Of a DNA stretch of 64,000 nucleotides, positions 45,317 through 55,636 are shown piece after piece; within the stretch, counting starts at the first letter, position 1; each line of letters begins with the position of its first letter. The position numbers and the translations under genes were made by a program. Under the pieces are notes generated by a model. The model ran no database searches. It saw only the letters and a program-made list of their open reading frames with translations, and had not been told where the DNA came from. This stretch comes from Hyphomicrobium sp. (GTDB lineage: Bacteria; Pseudomonadota; Alphaproteobacteria; Rhizobiales; Hyphomicrobiaceae), in assembly GCF_019753045.1 (NCBI RefSeq), contig NZ_JAIELN010000017.1:81556-145555 (forward strand), in the 5' to 3' direction.

Positions 45317-46438
45317 ATGGGCAAGTTGATGCGGGCGATTGGGCTGATGAGCGGCACATCGCTCGATGGCGTTGACGTAGCCCTTCTGGAAACGGACGGG
45401 GAGGACATCGTTCGTCGCGGCCAAGCGCGGACCTATCCCTATGACGACGCCATGCGGCGGCTTCTCTTAAACGCAATTGCGGACGCCGGGGGTCTCCAGT
45501 CGCGGGATGATCGTAATCACTCGCTGGCGGAGGCCGAGCGGGCCCTGACCGAGCGTCATGCTGTCGCCGTCAGCCAGTTTTTCAGGGATACCGAGATCGA
45601 TGGGGCGTCGGTCGATGTCATCGGATTTCATGGCCAAACCGTGCTTCACAAGCCTGAGGCGGGATTGACCGTGCAACTTGGGCTCGGCGAACTTCTGGCT
45701 AATTTCACGCGCTGTCCCGTCGTCTACGATCTCCGAGCCGCCGACGTCCATGCGGGCGGGCAAGGCGCGCCCCTCGTTCCGGTTTACCATCGTGCGCTCA
45801 CGTCCAAACTGCCGCAACGGCCGGTCGCGGTCGTCAATATCGGGGGCGTCGCGAACGTTACGTGGATAGGCCGCGACGGCCATTTGCTGGCGTTCGATAC
45901 GGGGCCGGGCAACGCGTTACTAGACGATTGGATGGCACGGAAAACCGGCGCTCAACTCGATTCCGGCGGGGCGACCGCCTCCAACGGCAAGGTCGACGAG
46001 GAAGCAGTGCGGCTTTTTCTGAGTCACGGCTACTTCACGGAGACGCCGCCGAAGTCACTCGACCGGAATACCTTCTCGACGGATCTTGTCGATCATCTCT
46101 CGGTCGAGGACGGTGCGGCGACACTTGCGGCTTTCACGGCGCGGGCCATAGCGAGAGCGCGCGAGCATATGCCTACTGAGCCTGAGCTTTGGATTGTTTC
46201 GGGGGGCGGCCGCAAGAACCGTGCGATCATGCGGATGCTTGCCGAGCGGGTTCAGTACGCGGTTGTTCCCGCAGAAACCGTGGAACTCGACGGCGACAGC
46301 TTGGAAGCGGAAGCGTGGGCCTATCTGGCGGTTCGCTCGATCCGCGGTTTGCCCATCACGTATCCCGGTACGACGGGCGTCGCCGAGCCGATGAGCGGGG
46401 GGCTGCGCGCAGACCCCACCGCTCATGTGATTCATTAG
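45317..46438 (+). CDS. anmK: Anhydro-N-acetylmuramic acid kinase
   Basis: 373 residues of the ASKHA kinase family. N-terminal phosphate loop [16 protein letters not shown], then [25 protein letters not shown], and the [13 protein letters not shown] motif. It phosphorylates and opens 1,6-anhydroMurNAc during peptidoglycan recycling. I favour the ATG at 45317 with AAGGTG upstream; other in-frame starts at 45299 and 45329 are possible. The tyrS-anmK divergent pairing is common in Alphaproteobacteria. Confidence 0.95.
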   Translation: MGKLMRAIGLMSGTSLDGVDVALLETDGEDIVRRGQARTYPYDDAMRRLLLNAIADAGGLQSRDDRNHSLAEAERALTERHAVAVSQFFRDTEIDGASVDVIGFHGQTVLHKPEAGLTVQLGLGELLANFTRCPVVYDLRAADVHAGGQGAPLVPVYHRALTSKLPQRPVAVVNIGGVANVTWIGRDGHLLAFDTGPGNALLDDWMARKTGAQLDSGGATASNGKVDEEAVRLFLSHGYFTETPPKSLDRNTFSTDLVDHLSVEDGAATLAAFTARAIARAREHMPTEPELWIVSGGGRKNRAIMRMLAERVQYAVVPAETVELDGDSLEAEAWAYLAVRSIRGLPITYPGTTGVAEPMSGGLRADPTAHVIH

Positions 46439-46486
46439 TCAGAAGGCCGGGAAGGCCGTTATTTCGAGACGCTGGGCGACGCGAAC

Positions 46487-47269
46487 TTATTCGTCGTCGC
46501 CGTCGTCCTCGCCTGCGGACGCAGCAGCCGGGGTGCTCTGGGATTCCATGCGCTCGAGTTCACGCTGGCGCTGGCGTTCGCGTTCGCGTTCGCGCTCACG
46601 TTCCTTGTTGCGTTCGCGATCCTGTTCGAACTGGATCATCCGGTCATCGAGATAGCTGCCGACGATGTTGCCGAGTTCTTCTGTCTTGTTCTCGAAGAAG
46701 TGGTTGGCGCCGGGCACGACCTCGTGCGTGATCTTGATGCCTTTTTGCACCTTAACCTTTGCGGCCATTTCGGCGACCGACGCCGTCGGGACGACGCGGT
46801 CGATGTCGCCGTTGATGATCAGGCCCGAAGAGGGGCAGGGCGCGAGGAACGAGAAGTCATAGAGATTGGACGGCGGGGCGACGCAGATAAAGCCATCGAC
46901 CTCGGGGCGCCGCATCAGCAGCTGCATCGCGATCCAGGTCCCGAACGACACGCCGGCGATCCAGCACGTCTTGGCGTCGGGCTTGACCTGCTGGAGCCAG
47001 TCGAGAGCGGATGCCGCATCGGCAAGCTCGCCCGGGCCGCCATCCCAGACGCCCTGGCTGCGCCCTACGCCGCGGAAATTGAACCGCAGCACAGAAAATC
47101 CGCGTTCGGCAAAGGTGTGATAGAGCGAATAGACGACCTGATTGTTCATCGTGCCCCCAAACTGGGGGTGCGGATGCAGGATCAGCGCGATTGGGCTGTC
47201 GCCGTTGCTTTCGTGATGATACCGGGCTTCCAGGCGACCGCCCGGGCCGTTGATAATGAGTTCAGGCAT
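46487..47269 (-). CDS. Alpha/beta hydrolase with charged repetitive tail
   Basis: 260 residues. Catalytic triad of the alpha/beta hydrolase fold: nucleophile Ser108 in IAGVSFGTW, acid Asp155 or Asp157 in NGDIDRVVP, and His190 in GANHFF; the HPHPQFGGTMNN motif near 32-43 is typical of the COG2945 type. The last 50 residues are an Arg/Glu repeat (RNKERERERERE) followed by an acidic end, unusual for the family. It sits upstream of and divergent from the suf operon, as in other Hyphomicrobiales genomes as I remember them. Substrate unknown. Confidence 0.87.
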   Translation of the reverse strand: MPELIINGPGGRLEARYHHESNGDSPIALILHPHPQFGGTMNNQVVYSLYHTFAERGFSVLRFNFRGVGRSQGVWDGGPGELADAASALDWLQQVKPDAKTCWIAGVSFGTWIAMQLLMRRPEVDGFICVAPPSNLYDFSFLAPCPSSGLIINGDIDRVVPTASVAEMAAKVKVQKGIKITHEVVPGANHFFENKTEELGNIVGSYLDDRMIQFEQDRERNKERERERERERQRQRELERMESQSTPAAASAGEDDGDDE

Positions 47270-47363
47270 CAGAAATTACTCGATCTTTCGTGATGGGGTT
47301 CAGCTGCGGCAACCGGTCAACGGCCTCCGAGCGTTCAAATCCTTGTGGGTTTAATCTCAATCC

Positions 47364-47392
47364 TTGACTCCGGCGCTCAGGATTTCCATAAC
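47364..47392 (+). promoter_or_regulatory. Promoter of the suf operon with possible iron-responsive box
   Basis: TTGACT (47364-47369) and CATAAC (47387-47392) with a 17-base spacer resemble a sigma70 promoter. Overlapping the -35, TGA-N9-TCA (47365-47379) matches the short consensus described for RirA/IRO boxes in rhizobia. The autoregulator encoded by the first gene could bind here. The match is only six fixed bases, so chance is possible. Confidence 0.4.
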
Positions 47393-47539
47393 TTTAGAAC
47401 CGTTCGAAATGTGCGGGTCCTGGCTCGTTTACAATAGGCATTGGATCAGGGCGGCTCTCTTAGCACAGTCCGGGGTGCCGGGCGCAAGGTTTGGATTCCG
47501 TCGCCACTTGGGGCGGCGATAGTCCGGAGATTAAAAGAC

Positions 47540-49111
47540 GTGGAATTGACGACCAAAGGCCGGTACGCGGTCATGGCCATGGCTGATCTCGCCGGGCATG
47601 CCGATGAGGGCGCGATAGCGCTATCGGTCGTCGCTGAGCGGCAGAGCCTGCCGCTCGCCTATCTCGAGCAACTTTTCGTGCCACTTCGCCGCGCTGGCCT
47701 CGTCGAAAGCGCCCGCGGCCGGTCTGGCGGTTATCGGCTTTCCAAGCCTGCCGCGGAAATCTCGATCGCTGCGGTAATGGAAGCGGTCGAGGAAGACACG
47801 CGGTTCACCCGCTGCTCTCATAACGATCCGCGCTGCTCTGCCGCGACGCCTTGCGTCACGCATTGGCTTTGGAGCGCGCTCAGTGAGTCGACGGGGCAGT
47901 TCCTGGCATCCGTCAATCTCGCCGACGTCGTTGGGGGCGGGCGATATTCGTCGCGGCCGGCGTTCGCAGCCGCTGCTGCGCGGCCGGCGGGCATGCGGAC
48001 ATACCTCGATTATAATGCGACGGCGCCGCTTCGGCCCGAGGCCAAGGTTGCGATGACCGCGGCGCTCGACGTCGTCGGCAATCCTTCGTCGGTTCATGCG
48101 GAAGGACGCCGCGCTCGCGCGGTCGTTGAGGGCGCGCGCGAAAGCGTCGCGCGCCTGGTCGGCGCGAAGCCGTCCGAAATTGTTTTCACGAGTGGCGCGA
48201 CGGAAGCCAACAACTGGGTGGTGGCGCAGCCGTGGACGTCGATTCTGACGAGCGGCGTCGAGCACGATTCGGTTCTCGCGCCGGTCCGTTCTGCGCACGG
48301 CGAAATCATTATGCTGCCGGTCGACCGGAACGGTGTGGTCAGCGTCGAAGATGTCACCGAGCAGGTATCGTCGCGGAGTTTCGTCGGGCCATCCCTTCTT
48401 GCGCTCCAGCTCGCCAACAATGAAACCGGCGTTGTTCAGCCTGTCGCGGAAATCGCGGAGCTGGCGCGATCGCATGGGCTCAGTGTGCATACCGATGCTG
48501 TGCAGGCGGCAGGCAGGATGGCGATTGATTTCGCCGCTCTCGGTGTCGATACGCTTGCGCTCTCCGCGCACAAATTGGGCGGGCCTAAAGGTATTGGCGC
48601 CTTGGTCATTCGCGACCATATAGATCTTGTTCCCTTACTTCGAGGTGGCGGGCAGGAACGACGGCGGCGGGCGGGAACAGAGAACGTCGCGGCGATCGCC
48701 GGATTTGGCGCAGCGGCAGACGCCGCGCTTCGCGACTTGCAGGCTGCGGCGGCCATCAGCGCCTTGCGGGATGAGCTCGAGGCCGACCTGAAGCGCATCA
48801 GTCCCGATGTCGTGATCATCAGCGAAGGCGCGACGCGCCTCGGAAATACGACAGCGTTGGCGCTTCCCGGCAAGCTCGCCGAGACACTGGTCATCAGGTT
48901 GGATCTCGCCGGAATCGCTGTAAGCGCGGGATCGGCTTGCTCATCCGGCAAAGTCGGTGCGAGCCACGTTCTCGAAGCGATGGGCCTCGGTCACGACATT
49001 GCTGCGGGCACCATCCGCATCAGTCTCGGGCCGACGACGACGAAGCACGACATCGCGGCATTTCTGGCTGCGTGGGCGACAATCGCAGGGGCATCGGCGC
49101 TCGCTGCGTAA
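47540..49111 (+). CDS. Fusion of IscR-type Rrf2 regulator and NifS-like cysteine desulfurase
   Basis: One uninterrupted frame of 523 residues from a GTG at 47540 (GGAGA upstream). Residues 1-130 are a winged-helix Rrf2 regulator (ELTTKGRYAVMAMADLAGH, GRSGGYRLSKPA) with iron-sulfur ligands Cys92, Cys99, Cys105 and His108, spaced nearly as in IscR. An Ala-rich linker (131-151) leads to a complete class V aminotransferase-type cysteine desulfurase (152-523): TYLDYNATAPLRPEA, PLP lysine 345 in SAHKLGGPKG, and active-site Cys467 in SAGSACSSGK. Normally these are two genes. An internal ATG at 47993 could start the second half alone but has no clear ribosome binding site. It begins the suf operon. 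Confidence 0.87.
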   Translation: MELTTKGRYAVMAMADLAGHADEGAIALSVVAERQSLPLAYLEQLFVPLRRAGLVESARGRSGGYRLSKPAAEISIAAVMEAVEEDTRFTRCSHNDPRCSAATPCVTHWLWSALSESTGQFLASVNLADVVGGGRYSSRPAFAAAAARPAGMRTYLDYNATAPLRPEAKVAMTAALDVVGNPSSVHAEGRRARAVVEGARESVARLVGAKPSEIVFTSGATEANNWVVAQPWTSILTSGVEHDSVLAPVRSAHGEIIMLPVDRNGVVSVEDVTEQVSSRSFVGPSLLALQLANNETGVVQPVAEIAELARSHGLSVHTDAVQAAGRMAIDFAALGVDTLALSAHKLGGPKGIGALVIRDHIDLVPLLRGGGQERRRRAGTENVAAIAGFGAAADAALRDLQAAAAISALRDELEADLKRISPDVVIISEGATRLGNTTALALPGKLAETLVIRLDLAGIAVSAGSACSSGKVGASHVLEAMGLGHDIAAGTIRISLGPTTTKHDIAAFLAAWATIAGASALAA

Positions 49112-49166
49112 CGGCATTTAGTTGAAGGGCCGCCGGTTGGCGGCATTGAAAGAGAGACGGAAAGAA

Positions 49167-50636
<1,470 letters not shown>

Positions 50637-50644
50637 TCGCTGAC

Positions 50645-50833
50645 ATGCAGACCGAATTGGAGCAGGCGATCGAAGAAGAGCGGGCGCTGGCAAAGGAGCA
50701 CAACTCATTCGTCGAGAGCATCACCGTTGATGGGATAATGGTGGCGACGGGCGAAAACGCGAAGCGCTTGGCAGAGCTTCACCGTCGGGAAAAAGACATC
50801 AAAGATAAAATACGCGAACTATTGGATCAGTGA
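50645..50833 (+). CDS. 62-residue helical protein inside the suf operon
   Basis: The ATG at 50645 lies 8 bases after the sufB stop, and the TGA at 50831-50833 overlaps a GTG of the sufC frame. The protein is highly charged and helical ([32 protein letters not shown]), with a short strand-like VDGIMVATG in the middle. No cysteine. I know no family for it. Its tight placement implies co-translation with SufB and SufC; a role as an accessory or regulator of the complex is a guess. Confidence 0.7.
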   Translation: MQTELEQAIEEERALAKEHNSFVESITVDGIMVATGENAKRLAELHRREKDIKDKIRELLDQ

Positions 50834-50835
50834 AA

Positions 50836-51591
50836 ATGCTTGAAATCAAAAACCTGCACGTAAAGCTTCAGGATGAGGATCGGGAGATCCTCAAGGGACT
50901 TTCGCTGACAGTGCCGAAAGGCGAGGTGCACGCCATCATGGGGCCGAACGGCTCCGGCAAGTCGACGCTCGCGTATGTGCTCGCGGGGCGCGACGGCTAT
51001 GAAGTCACCGATGGCGACATCCTTTGGAATGGCGAGTCGATCCTCGACATGGAACCGGACGAGCGCGCCGCCAAGGGTGTGTTCCTGGCGTTCCAATATC
51101 CGATGGAAATTCCGGGTGTGGCCGGCCTGACGTTTCTTCGTACGGCGCTCAACTCAGTTCGTAAGAAGCGCGGCGAAACCGAGCTGACGACGCCTGCCTT
51201 CCTGAAGCTCGCGAAGGAGAAGGGCGCGAAACTCAACATCGACATCGAAATGCTAAAGCGTCCAGTCAACGTCGGGTTCTCGGGCGGTGAAAAGAAGCGT
51301 TCGGAAATCCTGCAGATGGGACTTCTCGAGCCGACGCTGTGCGTGCTCGACGAAACGGATTCGGGCCTCGACATCGACGCACTGCGGATCGTCTCGGAAG
51401 GCGTCAACGCGCTTCGTTCGCCGGACCGCGCATTCCTCGTCATTACGCACTATCAGCGCCTCTTGAATTACATCGTGCCGGACAAGGTGCACGTGCTCGC
51501 GGACGGGCGCATCCAGAAGACGGGCGGCAAGGAACTCGCGCTCGAACTCGAGAAATCAGGCTACGCTGAATATACGAACAAGGCAGCGTGA
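50836..51591 (+). CDS. sufC: Fe-S assembly ATPase SufC
   Basis: 251 residues, ABC-type ATPase. Walker [11 protein letters not shown]-loop [12 protein letters not shown], signature [14 protein letters not shown] and Walker [14 protein letters not shown]. It drives the SufBC2D complex. The ATG at 50836 lies 2 bases after the stop of the small helical gene; a GTG two codons earlier is possible. Its stop overlaps a GTG in frame with sufD. Confidence 0.97.
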   Translation: MLEIKNLHVKLQDEDREILKGLSLTVPKGEVHAIMGPNGSGKSTLAYVLAGRDGYEVTDGDILWNGESILDMEPDERAAKGVFLAFQYPMEIPGVAGLTFLRTALNSVRKKRGETELTTPAFLKLAKEKGAKLNIDIEMLKRPVNVGFSGGEKKRSEILQMGLLEPTLCVLDETDSGLDIDALRIVSEGVNALRSPDRAFLVITHYQRLLNYIVPDKVHVLADGRIQKTGGKELALELEKSGYAEYTNKAA

Positions 51592-51593
51592 AC

Positions 51594-52931
51594 ATGAACG
51601 TAGCAGTTATGAAGACCAAGGCCGAGCAGGCCATCTCGGAGAGCTTCGAGGCGGCCGCTGCAAAGCTTCCGGGTAGTGCGGCGGTGAAGGAGCGCCGTGC
51701 GCAGGCCATCGGCACGTTCGGCGGTCTCGGGCTTCCGCACCGGCGGATCGAAGAGTGGAAATACACGGATCTGCGCGCCAACCTCAAAGAGGTGCTGCCG
51801 GCAGCCGTCGAGGATAAGACTCCGCTGACGATCGGCGAACTCATCGTTGCGCTTGGGCCGTTGGCTCACGTCGACGCGCATCGCATCGTGTTCGTGAACG
51901 GCCACCATCGCGCAGACCTCAGCGATATCGCGGATGCCCAGGGATTGGCGATCTCGACCGTTGGGAAGGCGCTTCAGTCGGCGTCGGAAGAGGCCGTTGC
52001 CAACTTGGCTTCGACGCCAGCGGGCGGCGACGCTGTCGAGGCGCTCAATACGGCTTTCATGACCGACGGCGCCATCGTGGATGTTGCCAAGGGTGCGTCG
52101 GTCGCCAAGCCGCTGCTGATCGTTTTCGTTCGTGCGGGGTCTGAGGCGAACGCCGTTACCGTCCGGAATTTGATCACCGTCGGCGAAGGCGCCAGCGCGA
52201 CCATCGTCGAAGCGAGTGTCGTGTTGCCGGGCGCTGTTCGCGACGCGCATTTCAATGCTCTCGCGGAAGTGTCGGTCGGGAAGGGCGCGACGCTCAATCA
52301 CGTCCTGTCGGCGGTCGACGAAGGCAAGTCGCTGCACCTTTCGAACTGCGAGGTGACGTTGGCAGCTGATGCAACCTATCGCGGCTTCCAATTTTCATCG
52401 AGCCTAGGCTTTGCGCGGCACGGCGCCAACATTCTTTTCGACGGCGAAGGCGGCAAGCTCGACCTTTCGGGCGCGTATCTGGCGCGGCACTCCGAGCACG
52501 TCGACAACACACTCGTCGTCGACCATGCGGTGCCGCGTTGTGAGAGCCGCGAGCTGTTCAAGGGCGTTCTCGACGGTCACGGCCGCGGTGTGTTCCAAGG
52601 CAAGGTCATCGTTCGGCCCGACGCGCAGAAGACTGACGGCAAGCAGATGTCGCAAGCGTTGATGCTGTCTGAAGATGCGGAGTTCGATTCAAAGCCCGAA
52701 CTCGAAATTTACGCCGACGATGTCGTTTGCGGTCATGGTACGACGAGTGCGGAACTCGATTCCGATCTTCTCTTCTACTGCCGCTCGCGGGGAATTCCTG
52801 AGAAGGAAGCCCGCGCGCTGATGATCGAATCGTTCATTGGTGAGGCGCTCGACAAGGTCGAGCACGAGGGGCTCAGAGAGGCGCTTGCATCGTACGCGAT
52901 GCAGTGGCTCGGCCGCTCGCCACGCGGATAG
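51594..52931 (+). CDS. sufD: Fe-S assembly protein SufD
   Basis: 445 residues. The SufD core appears in HRRIEEWKYTDLRANLKEV near the N-terminus and in GRGVFQGKVIVRPDAQKTDG, YADDVVCGHGTTSAELDSD and FYCRSRGIPEKEARALMIES near the end. SufD pairs with SufB in the scaffold complex. Start ATG at 51594, 2 bases after the sufC stop; a GTG at 51588 overlapping that stop is also in frame. Confidence 0.96.
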   Translation: MNVAVMKTKAEQAISESFEAAAAKLPGSAAVKERRAQAIGTFGGLGLPHRRIEEWKYTDLRANLKEVLPAAVEDKTPLTIGELIVALGPLAHVDAHRIVFVNGHHRADLSDIADAQGLAISTVGKALQSASEEAVANLASTPAGGDAVEALNTAFMTDGAIVDVAKGASVAKPLLIVFVRAGSEANAVTVRNLITVGEGASATIVEASVVLPGAVRDAHFNALAEVSVGKGATLNHVLSAVDEGKSLHLSNCEVTLAADATYRGFQFSSSLGFARHGANILFDGEGGKLDLSGAYLARHSEHVDNTLVVDHAVPRCESRELFKGVLDGHGRGVFQGKVIVRPDAQKTDGKQMSQALMLSEDAEFDSKPELEIYADDVVCGHGTTSAELDSDLLFYCRSRGIPEKEARALMIESFIGEALDKVEHEGLREALASYAMQWLGRSPRG

Positions 52932-52935
52932 GCAT

Positions 52936-54219
<1,284 letters not shown>

Positions 54220-54230
54220 GGAGCTTCCGG

Positions 54231-54722
54231 ATGGACGGGAAGCAGATCGAAGACCGCGCCGCCGTGAAGCAGGCAGTCGAAGCGCTCGACGCGCCGCCGA
54301 CATCGCCTCCTGATGGCGGTGTTGCTCCGGACCCCGTGCCGGACATTGCGACGTCTGAGCAAAAGACGACCGATCAAAATGCGACGGCTGCGGCGACAGC
54401 GCTGCCGCCTGAAGAGATCGAGCGACTGACGACCGAAATCGTCGCCGCACTGAAGACCGTTTACGATCCCGAGATCCCTGCTGACATCTACGAGCTGGGC
54501 TTGATCTACAAGGTCGAGATCGACGACGACCGCAATGTCGCGATCAACATGACCTTAACGGCTCCTGGATGCCCGGTTGCCGGCGAAATGCCGATTTGGG
54601 TTGAAAATGCCGTCAATGCGGTTCCGGGCGTCGCGCAGACGAAAGTCGCCATCGTTTTCGATCCGCCTTGGGATCAGAGCCGGATGTCGGATGAGGCGCG
54701 CCTCGCTGTCGGCATGTTTTGA
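54231..54722 (+). CDS. sufT: SUF-associated DUF59 (MIP18-type) protein
   Basis: 163 residues: a disordered acidic/Pro-rich N-terminus (1-58) and a DUF59 domain (about 60-163) with VYDPEIPADIYELGLIYKVE, NMTLTAPGCPVAGEM and VFDPPWDQSRMS. Such proteins take part in cluster delivery or maturation (SufT). It follows sufS by 11 bases with GAGGAG upstream. The cysteine of the APGCP motif is the conserved functional residue. Confidence 0.92.
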   Translation: MDGKQIEDRAAVKQAVEALDAPPTSPPDGGVAPDPVPDIATSEQKTTDQNATAAATALPPEEIERLTTEIVAALKTVYDPEIPADIYELGLIYKVEIDDDRNVAINMTLTAPGCPVAGEMPIWVENAVNAVPGVAQTKVAIVFDPPWDQSRMSDEARLAVGMF

Positions 54723-54797
54723 GGACGCACTCGCATTTGAGCCCTGAATTCTTATATGATGTGGCTGTTGCCACGACTCGCACATACGGAGGCCCGC

Positions 54798-55184
54798 GTG
54801 CCCTCGCTTAGAATAATGCCAAAAGTCATGACCCTGACCGACGCCGCTGCGGCGCGCGTTTCGGCGCTCATTGCGCAGAAGCCCGGCGTCAAAGCCCTCA
54901 AGATCGGGGTGAAGAAGGGCGGCTGTGCGGGCATGGAATACACCATGACGTGGGCGGAAGAGATCGGGAAGTTCGACGAGATCATCGAGGAAAAGGGCGC
55001 CGTCGTCCTGATCGACCCGGCTGCGATGATGTATCTGCTCGGCACCGAGATGGACTACAAGACCGATAAGCTTTCTTCGCAGTTCGTGTTCAACAACCCG
55101 AACCAGAAGAGCGCGTGCGGTTGCGGCGAGAGCGTCAATCTCGAGCCGGCAACGCCTCCTGGATTTGCTCCGGCCGACGTGTGA
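54798..55184 (+). CDS. sufA: A-type iron-sulfur carrier, SufA/IscA family
   Basis: About 128 residues from a GTG at 54798 with GGAGG 5 bases upstream; ATGs at 54816 and 54828 are alternatives. The three conserved cysteines are in VKKGGCAGMEY and SACGCGES. It carries clusters to target proteins. Last core gene of the suf operon. Confidence 0.93.
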   Translation: MPSLRIMPKVMTLTDAAAARVSALIAQKPGVKALKIGVKKGGCAGMEYTMTWAEEIGKFDEIIEEKGAVVLIDPAAMMYLLGTEMDYKTDKLSSQFVFNNPNQKSACGCGESVNLEPATPPGFAPADV

Positions 55185-55210
55185 TCTGGATGCGGGCATG
55201 ACGGTCAATC

Positions 55211-55627
55211 ATGTCCGCCAATGACGAAATTCTCGAAATTCTGAAGGATGCGCTGGGCCGTGCGGGCTCGGTTCGCGGGCGGCGCATGTTTGGCGGCGTC
55301 GGCGTTTATTTCGACGGCATCTTCTTCGCGATCATCGACGACGGTGCGATCTATCTCAAGACGTCGGACGAGACGCGGCCGAGGTTTGCGGCCGAAGGTT
55401 CGCGCGCGTTCTCGTACATGACGAAGAACGGCCGCGCGGAACTGCATTCCTATTGGCTGCTGCCCGAGCGCCTGCTCGACGATACGGAGGACCTACGAGA
55501 CTGGGCATCCGCGTCGGTCGCGGCGGCAAAATATGCAGCGTCGCAAGCCAAGCGAGTGGCGCGGCCTGCTCGCACCGCTCAAACGGCGAAGCCGGCCAAA
55601 CCTCACGCAAAGTCGAAGAAGCGCTGA
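55211..55627 (+). CDS. TfoX N-terminal domain protein
   Basis: 138 residues with a TfoX_N domain (about 8-100): GSVRGRRMFGGVGVYFDGIF, LKTSDETRPRF and LHSYWLLPERLLDD. It lacks the C-terminal TfoX domain. The tail is Lys/Ala/Pro-rich, basic. It lies 26 bases after sufA and is probably in the operon. Function unknown; full-length TfoX regulates competence in gamma-proteobacteria. Confidence 0.87.
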   Translation: MSANDEILEILKDALGRAGSVRGRRMFGGVGVYFDGIFFAIIDDGAIYLKTSDETRPRFAAEGSRAFSYMTKNGRAELHSYWLLPERLLDDTEDLRDWASASVAAAKYAASQAKRVARPARTAQTAKPAKPHAKSKKR

Positions 55628-55636
55628 GCGTTAGTC

